Below are positions 7,059 to 14,710 of a DNA stretch of 64,000 nt, piece by piece (positions within the stretch are counted from its first letter, which is position 1; the number at the start of each line of letters is the position of its first letter). The position numbers and the translations under genes were made by a program. Origin of the DNA: Chengkuizengella marina. GTDB lineage: Bacteria; Bacillota; Bacilli; Paenibacillales; KCTC-33759. The DNA is taken from NCBI RefSeq assembly GCF_009910845.1, contig NZ_SIJB01000007.1, positions 1 to 64,000 of the forward strand, written 5' to 3'. The notes beneath the pieces were generated by a model. That model worked only from the letters and a program-made list of their open reading frames with translations. It did not search any database and had not been told where the DNA came from.

Positions 7059-7877
7059 ATGAGTAATGACTCTGAATGTTTATGTGAGAAGTTTAATACT
7101 ATTTTTGGTGGTACAGAATTTATTAGTTTAGATGCATGTAATAGTGTAGGGTTCCGTCCTGTCCCTATAACAATAGAAGGGATTAATGTCTTTGGAAACC
7201 AGCTGGCTTCAGCAGCTTCTATAGTATTTCAAGAATCATTAGATAGGCAAGGAAAAACATTATGTCTAGGAGAGATTTGTTTTTTGGAAGAAGAAGTGAC
7301 CCCTTTTTTAAAAGCATTAATTCAACTACCCTCTATTAAAATTGCATCTAATATTCAAAATTATATGCAAACTAAACCTGCATTATTTAGTTTAGCTTTT
7401 GAGGCAATCGAATGTCCGTTAATCTTCGCAGAAGCAGTTAGAAGAGCTCTAATTGAGGCAAAAATTAGTTTTGCTCCGAGTACTGTTAACTCTCCAACTA
7501 AAAAGTGTAAACAGATCGCCAATATACTTGGTACAAGATTTGACGCATTTTGCATAAATGGATTTTGTTTCACACGGTTTCAAAGGTTAAGGCCATCAAA
7601 AATATTAGGTAGACCAAATACAGGCTTTAAGGATCTTGAATTTTCTTTTATTCCGGTAACAAGAGACAAAGATTTATGTCTAAGTAGATTGGTTCTGTTT
7701 CCAGACGAAGTAAATAGAATAGTCAAAAGAATACAGAAACGAAGGTTTTTACTAGGAAATGTATCTACCCTATTTAGTTTTGGTAGACCACCTTCAAAAA
7801 TTGTAACCTATCAAGCAGTGGCCAATCCATTTATCTTTGCAGAAAAAACAGCCAAAATTATTCAAGGATTAAGATGA
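7059..7877 (+). CDS. Hypothetical protein
   Basis: 272 residues; ATG with TTAGGATGAT upstream. No signal peptide or clear membrane span. It contains seven to eight Cys, mostly in the first half (ECLCEKF, DACNS, LCLGEICF, IECPL, KKCKQ, AFCINGFCF), and many Phe/Ile/Pro residues. The stretches PLIFAEAVRRALIEAK (about 127-142) and PFIFAEKTAKIIQGL near the C-terminus look like an internal duplication; the phrases GRPNTGF and FGRPPSKI may also correspond. I do not recognise the family. Context in a spore-gene region and Cys content suggest a sporulation role, as inference. Confidence 0.55.
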   Translation: MSNDSECLCEKFNTIFGGTEFISLDACNSVGFRPVPITIEGINVFGNQLASAASIVFQESLDRQGKTLCLGEICFLEEEVTPFLKALIQLPSIKIASNIQNYMQTKPALFSLAFEAIECPLIFAEAVRRALIEAKISFAPSTVNSPTKKCKQIANILGTRFDAFCINGFCFTRFQRLRPSKILGRPNTGFKDLEFSFIPVTRDKDLCLSRLVLFPDEVNRIVKRIQKRRFLLGNVSTLFSFGRPPSKIVTYQAVANPFIFAEKTAKIIQGLR

Positions 7878-8072
7878 TTAGGTTGGTGGGGGAGTCAACC
7901 TATTGGGGAATGATACCTGTAATTGTACATGTAGAAAAAAAGGCTGTAAAGACTGATCCACAATTTCTCCTATGAATAATACCTTCCCCTCCATCTAATA
8001 TTTTCACTGTTTGAACGGTACCAAATTATATTGAAATATCAACTATAATAGTAATGATATATTCTAGTGTAC

Positions 8073-8288
8073 TTACTTAGCTGCTAGTGGGTTATGATCA
8101 TGGGTAAAGAATATAGTGCAGAAATGAGTGTGATCCCCACTTGCTTGTTTTAGATTTTTTACTAATGTATTCATATTGGTAATGCTTTGATTGGACGTGG
8201 ATATTATAATATCTCTACCAACGATAATTCCTTCTCCGACATCAATTATTTCATTTTTTAAAGGACCAGTGGCAATGATAGAATCAAC
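8073..8288 (-). pseudogene. C-terminal remnant of the Cys-rich family, long version
   Basis: The minus strand is open from 8288 to a stop at 8073-8075 (71 codons). It reads EIIDVGEGIIVGRDI, matching IIDVGKGIVVGRFF of the intact gene, then runs on to a different end with SGDHTHFCTIFFTHDH. The DNA for SGDHTHFC recurs at about 10625-10665. There is no start codon. This shows that at least two C-terminal variants of the family existed. Confidence 0.5.
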
Positions 8289-8340
8289 TTATAATATTAT
8301 GATTGTTCTAATAAAATATAACTAGATACATTTACCATTT

Positions 8341-8372
8341 GAATTCATAATTAAATATTATATTATGAATTC
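8341..8372. promoter_or_regulatory. Perfect 11-bp inverted repeat, possible operator
   Basis: GAATTCATAAT (8341-8351) and ATTATGAATTC (8362-8372) are exact inverse copies around a ten-base AT spacer, 20 bases before the ATG at 8393. The position suits an operator; no T run follows, so a terminator is less likely. Confidence 0.35.
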
Positions 8373-8392
8373 ATTCATAGTAAAGGAGTAGT

Positions 8393-8950
8393 ATGGTGAA
8401 AAAGATTACACTTATTGTGCTGTTATTGATAATAACGAATAGTGTTACTTACTTTCTATCAAACTCAGTTTCTGTTAAAGAAGATTATAGAAACTATTTA
8501 AAGATGAGATCCTTGATATCCGTACCGGAAGAAGAAGTAATGACTTTATTTGAAAGCGTTACCGGCGATAATTATCAAAATGATAATATTCTATATGATA
8601 CACTAACTCAAGAAATTATTCCAAAATATAGAAGATATTCTGGGTTTATATCTCTTATTGCTTATCCAGCTGACACTATTAAAACCGAGAAGGTTGAAAG
8701 TCTGCACGATACTTACAATATTGCAGTACTAGATAAACTTAACTTTTTCTTATTGTTAAGAGATTCCATTAAAGAGCAAGATGAAGAGGTTAAAAAGCAA
8801 GCATATGAAATATTAAAAAAATCAGAAGAATTAATGGAAAAACACGATGAATTGTTTAAGAATTTGAATGATAAATATGGTCTTCCTGAATTGGATCATA
8901 TAATATATTTAAATAGTGAATTGTCTTCTTCTTATAGTCAAAACTACTAA
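8393..8950 (+). CDS. Membrane-anchored hypothetical protein
   Basis: 185 residues, ATG after AAAGGAGTAGT (a GTG one codon later is possible). Residues about 3-25 form one hydrophobic anchor (LIVLLLIITNSVTYFLS) with Lys before it; the rest is outside, acidic and mostly helical, with a coiled-coil-like stretch near 125-165 (KEQDEEVKKQAYEILKKS). No lipobox. The gene at 9089 has the same design and is probably a distant relative or partner. Family not recognised. Confidence 0.6.
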   Translation: MVKKITLIVLLLIITNSVTYFLSNSVSVKEDYRNYLKMRSLISVPEEEVMTLFESVTGDNYQNDNILYDTLTQEIIPKYRRYSGFISLIAYPADTIKTEKVESLHDTYNIAVLDKLNFFLLLRDSIKEQDEEVKKQAYEILKKSEELMEKHDELFKNLNDKYGLPELDHIIYLNSELSSSYSQNY

Positions 8951-9088
8951 CTATATATTGTCAGTGGTTAGCCCATAAAATTAGGTTTTTGAACTGGTAC
9001 GCAGTTCTATTTTATTATTTCAGACATGACACAACAAAAATCCGATTCATCAACTTACCATTTTCATCTTTATAAGGAATGTATAATT

Positions 9089-9523
9089 ATGAAGAAAAAG
9101 TTGCTTATAGTTATCAATATTATTTTATTAATGGTTAATTTTGGTGTCATTTTGAATAATTATAATCTTAATAAAGATATAGAAAAGATGCAAAATCGAT
9201 ATTATTCAAAATTTATTGATGCATCAAAAGAATTAAATGAGTTTTTAAAAAGTGATGAAGTAAAAACTGATAATTCTAATAATGAGTATATATATCGTTT
9301 ATTAAGAGTTGAGGAAACTTATAAAGCTTATCAACTATTTACATTTCTTAATAATTATAATGAAACTGAGCAGTTTAAAGATATTAGTTATTTATTTAAT
9401 GACTTATGGAATGTAATCGCTATTGGAGATATAAGTGAGAGATCTTCAGATGAAATAAAAACAATGTCTGATAATATTTCTGAATTAATTAATCAATTTT
9501 CTCTATATATTGACTACAAATAA
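9089..9523 (+). CDS. Membrane-anchored hypothetical protein
   Basis: 144 residues. ATG at 9089 is chosen because AAGGAATG precedes it and the product starts with a classical MKKKLLIVINIILL anchor; an upstream ATG at 9026 lacks a ribosome site. After one N-terminal membrane span the domain is helical and charged (DIEKMQNRYYSKFIDASKEL), rich in Asn, Tyr and Asp. It resembles the 8393 product in layout. Two hairpins follow within 30 bases. Function unknown. Confidence 0.6.
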   Translation: MKKKLLIVINIILLMVNFGVILNNYNLNKDIEKMQNRYYSKFIDASKELNEFLKSDEVKTDNSNNEYIYRLLRVEETYKAYQLFTFLNNYNETEQFKDISYLFNDLWNVIAIGDISERSSDEIKTMSDNISELINQFSLYIDYK

Positions 9524-9543
9524 ACATTAATCATTGATATTAA

Positions 9544-9595
9544 AAACCACCGACATAAACGTAAGTCAGTGGTTTGGTCTCATTAGGCTGAGACC
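9544..9595 (+). terminator. Double hairpin after the 9089 gene
   Basis: AAACCACCGAC/GTCAGTGGTTT, directly followed by GGTCTCA/TGAGACC. The T run is poor, so termination strength is uncertain; the first stem could act on either strand. Confidence 0.45.
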
Positions 9596-9816
9596 ATTAC
9601 CTCTAAAAAAAATTAGTTTTAAACTGTTTCTTTATATCAAACACCTAATATTCTACTAAAATGTATTAATAATTGGAGCTGGCGGTAAAATCGACCTATG
9701 CTATCATGTGGAGATTCTCTGCCACGCACGACATAAAAATTTCATCAGAACCATAATCACGAGTAGATAAACTTTGAATAGCTCAAAAGATCGCATTTAA
9801 AAACCTAAGATCTTAC

Positions 9817-10320
9817 CTACAACTTCTTTTGGAAAATTATGTTGCCAGATTCGGGTACATTAGTTAATTTCTTCTCCCGTTCTTCCTCTTGTTTTCTCTG
9901 TTTCTTTTCAACTAATTCAGAAGATGAAACCTTGTCTAGGTCTTCACCTGTTGCTATGGCGAATGAATTTAAGAATAAATATTTAAACGCATAAGTCATG
10001 GCTTTTCGTACCCCTTTATCTTGCACATCCACCCCTGTTCCAGAGCTGACTAATACTTCACTTTCCCCTGTTTCTGCATCCACAATTTTGTATTTCACAT
10101 CTACCGTCGTAAGATTACCTTCTTTTCGATGTTGTTGCTCAATCGGGAATACAACTAATTTATTTTCTATTAATGCAGCTCTCACAGCACCAGATACCTT
10201 TTCTTCATTAATTGCTTTATATGTTGTAGTCTTATACTCCACCTTGTCATCTTTTTGAAGATCAGAAACCGCAATCATGACATTGACCATTTTTTGATAT
10301 AAACCTGTTTTATCCCCCAT
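9817..10320 (-). CDS. ERF-family single-strand annealing protein (phage recombinase)
   Basis: 167 residues. ATG at 10320 is chosen because GGAGGGTTAGC precedes it; an upstream in-frame ATG adds 28 unrelated residues. It shows the ERF pattern: YQKMVNVMIAVSDLQKD, YKAINEEKVSGAVRAALIE, an internal beta region with VKYKIVDAETGE, and GVRKAMTYAFKYLFLNSF. ERF proteins anneal complementary single strands during phage recombination. The C-terminal tail (KKQRKQEEEREKK) is short and ends irregularly, so some truncation is possible. No other replication genes lie beside it, so it is probably a prophage orphan. Confidence 0.8.
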   Translation of the reverse strand: MGDKTGLYQKMVNVMIAVSDLQKDDKVEYKTTTYKAINEEKVSGAVRAALIENKLVVFPIEQQHRKEGNLTTVDVKYKIVDAETGESEVLVSSGTGVDVQDKGVRKAMTYAFKYLFLNSFAIATGEDLDKVSSSELVEKKQRKQEEEREKKLTNVPESGNIIFQKKL

Positions 10321-10475
10321 GCTAACCCTCCATTGTTTGTTTAGATTAGTATATGAGCATCCAATACAATTGTGACCTGTATATTTGTAAGGGATTAAAC
10401 ACACAATTTTAATCCCTCTAAAAGAGACCTCATCAAGTTAACCGAGAGAAAAAAAAGCAAGGCAAAAAAAATGAA

Positions 10476-10508
10476 ACAGCCTTATATTAGATAGGCTGTC
10501 TCTTTTTT
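10476..10508. terminator. Bidirectional intrinsic terminator
   Basis: ACAGCCT/AGGCTGT stem with a ten-base loop and T-rich tails on both strands. Confidence 0.6.
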
Positions 10509-10900
10509 ACAGACACAGCAGTCACACCTAGATTCATCGAATACACCCGTCCTTTCAGTTTTTAATAGTGTATTCAAGTTGGTATTATGTTGAGTGGACG
10601 AATGTACTGTACTAGTGTTCAGTATAAAGAATACAGTACAGAAATGAGTGTGATCCCCACTGGATTGTTTCAGGTAACTGGTGGGGATATGTTTGTATTA
10701 AAATGACGTGAATTAGATGTCCTAGAAGAATCATTAATTTGTTGTTGGTTAAATGGTAATTCTTGTTATTGCACAATAAGAAAAAAAGTTCCTTTCATTA
10801 TTTATTGTATCTCTGGCAAGAACAATTCCTTTGTCAACATCTAGGGAAAGGAAAAGGAGAATGAATTCAACTTCATTAAATAGTGATGACTTTGGAATGA
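10483..10900 (-). pseudogene. Scrambled remnants of Cys-rich family genes
   Basis: On the minus strand, from about 10565 leftwards, VFDESRCDCCVC matches the start of the intact protein (VFDEFKCNCCVC) but the ATG is lost (ACGGGTGTA). To its right, 10615-10680 carries the SGDHTHFC end segment also seen at 8073-8288, and 10740-10860 carries pieces equal to the C-terminal coding DNA of 6351-6890 (TTCTTGTTATTGCAC; AACAATTCCTTTGTCAACAT). At least two former copies are mixed here. Confidence 0.5.
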
Positions 10901-10929
10901 AGTTCCGTTATTAAAACTAAACAAAAGTT

Positions 10930-11175
10930 AAGGTCGTGGTTCAGACATGAGATGAGCACAGATTTTTAAATAAGTATGTCACTTTTTTACACACAAAATG
11001 AGTCGTTTGAACATAATATATAACAACTCTTAGTAGGGCACTTACGGACGTCTATGTACTCATCTATCATCTCTAGATAACTTCACTATACGTTGTAGTG
11101 AGGTTTTATTATGTCAAATTTAATATAATGTTAAGACGTGTACCTACAGTAAATGAGTTTAATTTATAATAAAGA
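10930..11175 (+). repeat. YjcZ-cassette leader repeat, degraded copy C
   Basis: Keeps GTCACTT, CGTTTGAACATAATATA, the CACTCAT-like region and the TTCACTA/TAGTGAGG hairpin with a T tail, but the yjcZ-like gene that should follow is absent; the endolysin gene starts about 90 bases further on. Confidence 0.5.
11012..11109 (+). ncRNA. Candidate small RNA unit, copy C
   Basis: Sigma-K-like -10 CATAATATA (11012-11020) and the hairpin CTTCACTA/TAGTGAGG (11081-11103) with TTTTATT. Promoter and terminator are kept although the downstream gene is gone. Confidence 0.25.
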
Positions 11176-11266
11176 GCATGTTCAACCGCATAATAAAGTG
11201 AAACGTAAAAAATGCAGTTGACACAAGCATTTTGATAGAGATCAATTTAGAGAGGATGTATTTAAC

Positions 11267-11950
11267 TTGGTAAAAATTATATCAGAAACCACAGCAACAG
11301 TGGAACAAGCTAGGAAGTGGGCAAAGAATAGAGGAGCAACACAAATGTTTATTGATTTAGCTCCTTTATATTGGGAGATTGCTCCAAAACGGGGTAAATT
11401 AAATCCAGCCATCGCCTATGCTCAATCAGCATTAGAAACAGCATTCGGACAGTTTGGGGGAGTGATTGATGATACTTATCACAACCCATGTGGTTTAAAA
11501 ATCGCGAGTGGTGGAGATAACAATGATCCAGAAGCTCATCAACGTTTTATAGATTGGGAAGAAGGAATAACTGCACACTGTGATCATTTAGCATTATACG
11601 CGGGTGCCGATGGATACCCTAGAGAAGATACACCAGATCCACGTCACTTTACTTGGATTTTGGGAAAAGCAAAAACAGTAGAGGAACTAAGTGGAAATTG
11701 GGCACCAAGTAAAACATATGGACAAAGCATTGTAAATCACTATTTACAACCATTAGAACAAACGGAGGTTAGAATAAGTTTTAGTGATGTACCAGAAAAT
11801 CGTTGGAGTGCTGAAGCAATTAAACAAGTAGCTGAACAAGGTTTAATGGTTGGATACAGTGATGGTACATTTAGACCAACAGAACCAGTTACACGTGAAC
11901 AATTAGCCGTAATTATTATTCGATTACAAAATTTATTTGAGGGGAATTAA
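11267..11950 (+). CDS. Glucosaminidase (GH73-like) with a single SLH domain, endolysin-type
   Basis: 227 residues from TTG, with AGAGGATG ten bases upstream. Residues about 25-165 form a glucosaminidase-like domain: AYAQSALETAFGQFG carries the likely catalytic Glu57, followed by HNPCGLK and FIDWEEGITAHCDHLALYA. These enzymes cut glycan bonds in peptidoglycan. Residues about 172-218 form one SLH repeat (FSDVPENRW, then GYSDGTFRPTEPVTREQLA), which binds cell-wall polysaccharide. There is no signal peptide, so release probably needs lysis; this fits a phage or sporulation lysin. One SLH repeat instead of the usual three is noteworthy. Confidence 0.8.
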   Translation: MVKIISETTATVEQARKWAKNRGATQMFIDLAPLYWEIAPKRGKLNPAIAYAQSALETAFGQFGGVIDDTYHNPCGLKIASGGDNNDPEAHQRFIDWEEGITAHCDHLALYAGADGYPREDTPDPRHFTWILGKAKTVEELSGNWAPSKTYGQSIVNHYLQPLEQTEVRISFSDVPENRWSAEAIKQVAEQGLMVGYSDGTFRPTEPVTREQLAVIIIRLQNLFEGN

Positions 11951-11957
11951 CGAGGAG

Positions 11958-11999
11958 AAATAACCTGGAACCATAGATTGATTCGTTGAATACACCCAT
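11958..11999 (-). pseudogene. Possible N-terminal stub of a Cys-rich family gene
   Basis: Minus strand from ATG at 11999 reads MGVFNES; the DNA matches the start region of the remnant at 10530-10560 (GAATACACCC and ATTC). No Cys codons remain. Very short, so weak. Confidence 0.25.
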
Positions 12000-12034
12000 A
12001 TTAAACAACACCTCTCTCATAATTCATTTGATTA

Positions 12035-12058
12035 AGCACTCAACTATGAGTGCTTTTT
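12035..12058 (+). terminator. Terminator of the endolysin gene
   Basis: AGCACTCA/TGAGTGCT stem, four-base loop, TTTTT. Confidence 0.75.
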
Positions 12059-12122
12059 ACAATTCATATTAATTGATAAAAACCTTATCAATAGATAAAT
12101 TCTTATATTCTTGCGAACAACC

Positions 12123-12166
12123 TTTTTAAGTAACAATATACATATATGTATATTGTTACTTAAAAA
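12123..12166. repeat. 44-bp perfect palindrome
   Basis: Each 22-base arm reads TTTTTAAGTAACAATATACA followed by TA; the second arm is its exact inverse with no loop. It lies in a 348-base gap between the endolysin and the 12299 gene. It could form a cruciform, bind a dimeric protein, or fold as an RNA hairpin ending in A rather than T. Confidence 0.8.
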
Positions 12167-12298
12167 TGTGAGTATATCCATATTATTTTATGATTTTTGG
12201 GGCTCAGCTTGTTGTATTCCAAAATCATGAAATTTAAAAATATATTATTATGATAACAAGCCAATATATATTACTATTTTTTTAGGAGGATTTATAGC

Positions 12299-12586
12299 AT
12301 GTTAAAAAAGTTAGTAATGGTAGAAGGAGTTTCTTATAGTCCCAAATTAAACCAACGTGCGTATTACGATGTTCCTCTTATAGATTCTATTAATAGACTT
12401 TATATTACATCTAAGCCATTTGTTCGTGTACAGTTATGGGATGGCAATAAAATAATTCAAGAAGTAATTACTACTGGAGAAAAATATTTTGACTTTAATT
12501 ATAAGCGACAATATGATGGAGATTTTTTTATAAGAATTCAAAATTTAGCATCGTGGCAAGTTGTGGATATAACCATTATGTATTAA
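12299..12586 (+). CDS. Small hypothetical protein
   Basis: 95 residues; ATG after a strong AGGAGG. No signal peptide or membrane span. The sequence is basic and aromatic with beta-type alternation (FVRVQLWDGNKIIQEV, FFIRIQNLASWQVVDITI), like a small beta-sandwich. It has no Cys. It has its own terminator just after the stop. The family is unknown; the neighbouring spore and phage genes give no firm clue. Confidence 0.6.
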   Translation: MLKKLVMVEGVSYSPKLNQRAYYDVPLIDSINRLYITSKPFVRVQLWDGNKIIQEVITTGEKYFDFNYKRQYDGDFFIRIQNLASWQVVDITIMY

Positions 12587-12595
12587 TCATAATGA

Positions 12596-12627
12596 AGAAA
12601 ACCTCAGCATTGCTGCCAAGGTTTTCT
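12596..12627 (+). terminator. Terminator of the 12299 gene
   Basis: AGAAAACCT/AGGTTTTCT stem with an inner GCA/TGC pairing. The tail is short of T. Confidence 0.5.
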
Positions 12628-12683
12628 CGAGATGGGATATGATGGTCTTATTAATAGGACTAAGTTAGATGAATTCTTCGAAT

Positions 12684-12842
12684 TCAACGATATTTCTTAT
12701 AATTGTTATTAAATAAATCTGTTTCTTTGGGATATTTTAATGATTTCTTACTTTCTAATTTTTCAAATTCTTCGAATAAACGGTGTCTAGTTTTTCCATG
12801 ATTGCTTATAAATTTATAATCCCCATACCCAAATAAATCCAT
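12684..12842 (-). CDS. Small charged protein next to lexA
   Basis: 52 residues on the minus strand, ATG at 12842 preceded by TAGGAGTGAG, a good ribosome site with correct spacing. The product starts MDLFGYGDYKFISNHG, has a helical charged middle (RHRLFEEFEKLESKK) and ends KKYR. No membrane span, no Cys. Reading sense, ribosome site and a clean stop support a real gene despite its size. I do not recognise a family. It lies downstream of lexA in the same orientation but beyond the lexA terminator. Confidence 0.5.
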   Translation of the reverse strand: MDLFGYGDYKFISNHGKTRHRLFEEFEKLESKKSLKYPKETDLFNNNYKKYR

Positions 12843-13051
12843 TGTCTCACTCCTACATATTTTAATAATTTTCTATTTGAATCATACAATAGCACAAAAA
12901 TGTTTTATTTCAGTAAATGAAATGTAAAATTTTTGCACTTTAATAATGTATGAAGTAAAAATAAATTTGATTATACTTTTTTACCAAAATTTATAAAAAT
13001 GTGTATACGCCTTTAAAAACATTTGGTGAACTTATGTTTATGGATAAGAAA

Positions 13052-13081
13052 AAACTTCTTCTGTAAATTTAGAAGAAGTTT
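13052..13081 (-). terminator. Terminator of lexA
   Basis: AAACTTCTTCT/AGAAGAAGTTT stem with an eight-base loop; on the minus strand it is followed by TTTTC. Confidence 0.7.
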
Positions 13082-13118
13082 AATTTTTTTTATTAAAATA
13101 CCTCATTGGTGATTTATT

Positions 13119-13736
13119 CTAACTAATATCTCTAAACAAACCCACTACTTTTCCTAAAATACTAACTTCATTGAGTAAAATCGGTTCCATTGTTGAATTT
13201 TCAGGTTGAAGTCTAAAGTGGTTTGATTCTTTAAAAAATCTCTTTACAGTTGCTTCATTTTCTTCTGTCATAGCAACTACAATTTCACCATTATTTGCAG
13301 ATTGCTGTTGTCTTACGATAACGTAATCTCCATCGTGAATTCCGGCTTCAATCATACTTTCTCCAACAATCTGAAGCATGAAAACATTGTAATCCCCAAC
13401 ATAATGATTTGGAAGTGGAAAGTACTCTTCTATATTTTCTGTAGCAAGAATTGGAAGACCAGCAGTAACTTTTCCGATTAAAGGTACTTGTGTAATGGAT
13501 GAAGTAACGATAGTGGGATTTTCTTCATCTAAAATTTCAATTGCACGTGGTTTTGTAGGGTCTCTGCGTATAAATCCTTTTTTTTCTAATCTTTCCAAAT
13601 GTCCATGTACCGTAGAACTGGATGCTAATCCAACTGCTTCTCCTATTTCACGAACGGAAGGAGGGTAGCCTTTTTTTTGCACCTCTTCTTTAATAAAATC
13701 TAATATGGATTGCTGTCTCGTGGATAACTTGTTCAA
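13119..13736 (-). CDS. lexA: LexA repressor, SOS regulator
   Basis: 205 residues, the usual length. TTG start with GAGGAGGG eight bases upstream. Residues 1-65 are the winged-helix DNA-binding domain ([20 protein letters not shown]). The cleavage bond is Ala92-Gly93 (KVTAGLPI), with catalytic Ser127 (VGESM) and Lys165 (ATVKRF) in the self-cleaving domain. RecA on single-stranded DNA triggers cleavage and releases SOS genes. It is divergent from yneA, as in B. subtilis, and three LexA boxes stand in the shared gap; their position favours control of yneA, with possible effect on lexA itself. Confidence 0.97.
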   Translation of the reverse strand: MNKLSTRQQSILDFIKEEVQKKGYPPSVREIGEAVGLASSSTVHGHLERLEKKGFIRRDPTKPRAIEILDEENPTIVTSSITQVPLIGKVTAGLPILATENIEEYFPLPNHYVGDYNVFMLQIVGESMIEAGIHDGDYVIVRQQQSANNGEIVVAMTEENEATVKRFFKESNHFRLQPENSTMEPILLNEVSILGKVVGLFRDIS

Positions 13737-13815
13737 TCAAATTCCCTCCTCAAGTTTCATTTTATTAAACGATCTATGTATTAGTTGATATTATAACATA
13801 GAACGTTATTTCGCA

Positions 13816-13829
13816 CAAACATAAGTTCG
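13816..13829. promoter_or_regulatory. LexA box 1
   Basis: CAAACATAAGTTCG differs from the Gram-positive consensus CGAACATATGTTCG at two positions. Confidence 0.7.
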
Positions 13830-13838
13830 AAAATGATA

Positions 13839-13867
13839 TTGACACAAACAACTGTTCGTGATAATCT
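13839..13867 (+). promoter_or_regulatory. Sigma-A promoter of yneA
   Basis: TTGACA (13839-13844), 17-base spacer, TAATCT (13862-13867). LexA box 2 fills the spacer, so bound LexA would block polymerase directly. Confidence 0.8.
13845..13858. promoter_or_regulatory. LexA box 2
   Basis: CAAACAACTGTTCG fits CGAACnnnnGTTCG with one mismatch; it sits between the -35 and -10 of yneA. Confidence 0.8.
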
Positions 13868-13873
13868 GATTTT

Positions 13874-13887
13874 AGAACAAATGTTTG
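13874..13887. promoter_or_regulatory. LexA box 3
   Basis: AGAACAAATGTTTG keeps the GAAC/GTT core. It lies just before and partly over the yneA ribosome site. Confidence 0.6.
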
Positions 13888-13899
13888 GAGGTAGCTAAT

Positions 13900-14277
13900 A
13901 TGCATTTAATTTATACAAGTAATGCCATAGATACAAAAAAAGCAGAACAGCTAAAAGTTATAAATAAACCAATTTTTTTAAGAAAGAAAATATTATTTAT
14001 TTTAATAACAACAGTTATTGTAACAATAGGTTTGATGTTTGGAGCAATTTTGAATGTTTTTGCTTTAGAGAATCCGGATAATATTCAGCACCAAGACAAA
14101 CAAATGATACAAATTCACGTTAAACCTGGAGATTCATTATGGAGCGTTGCCAAGAGCTATGCACCTAGAGAAATGGATATTCGATATTTTATTTCTAAGA
14201 TTAAAGAGGAGAATCAATTACAAAACAGTAATATCATTATAGGACAAATCTTGTTGATCCCAACTGGTGAACTATAG
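13900..14277 (+). CDS. yneA: YneA, SOS-induced cell-division suppressor
   Basis: 125 residues. ATG at 13900 follows GGAGGTAGC; the upstream TTG at 13885 would include that site. One membrane segment (about residues 27-52) is followed by an outward LysM domain (IHVKPGDSLWSVAKSYA to QILLIPTGEL). In B. subtilis YneA delays septation during the SOS response. Three LexA boxes and a clean sigma-A promoter lie upstream. B. subtilis has yneB and ynzC next; here yneB is missing. Confidence 0.9.
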   Translation: MHLIYTSNAIDTKKAEQLKVINKPIFLRKKILFILITTVIVTIGLMFGAILNVFALENPDNIQHQDKQMIQIHVKPGDSLWSVAKSYAPREMDIRYFISKIKEENQLQNSNIIIGQILLIPTGEL

Positions 14278-14407
14278 AATGTCGTAATTAAAACGAAGAA
14301 AAATGCAGTATATGTAGAATAGTAAATATGATGTGAAAGAATATTTGTAAATCCTAATTCAAGAAATAATTTAGATGGTATTAATTAAAATAAATCATTC
14401 GAATTTT

Positions 14408-14566
14408 GATCCAGAAACACATAACCTTCATCATACACGCGTACTGAGTCCCTTCAAAAATAAAGGTCCACTATCAGGATGGTTAGTTGTTACTTCAAAT
14501 GAGAGTAATAGAGGGTAAGAGCTAGCTTATGTTGCATTAGAGAAGCTGAAGGAAGAATTGAATTGA
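14408..14566 (+). pseudogene. Open fragment with one internal stop, unknown family
   Basis: One frame reads DPETHNLHHTRVLSPF, then KGPLSGWLVVTSNESNRG, a stop, and ELAYVALEKLKEELN to a final stop. The sense frame holds on both sides of the single stop, which suggests a recently decayed gene end. There is no start codon. I cannot name the family. Confidence 0.3.
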
Positions 14567-14710
14567 GTTAAGTCCAGCATCTAGGCTAATCCTTATAATT
14601 TGACTATTTTTTAGATAGTATAATATTTTTCATAACTAAAATTTAGCCATCAATAATAGAAGTTCCTATATGTTGACACCTCACATATTTTCTTCATTGC
14701 TTGAGGTTTA

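Larger units (their letters stand above)
7878..8392. other. Gene-poor stretch with a family remnant and an inverted repeat
   Basis: Apart from a weak hairpin AGGTTG/CAACCT at 7880-7901, the minus-strand Cys-rich remnant at 8073-8288 and the inverted repeat at 8341-8372, I see nothing supported here. It is AT-rich. Confidence 0.5.
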
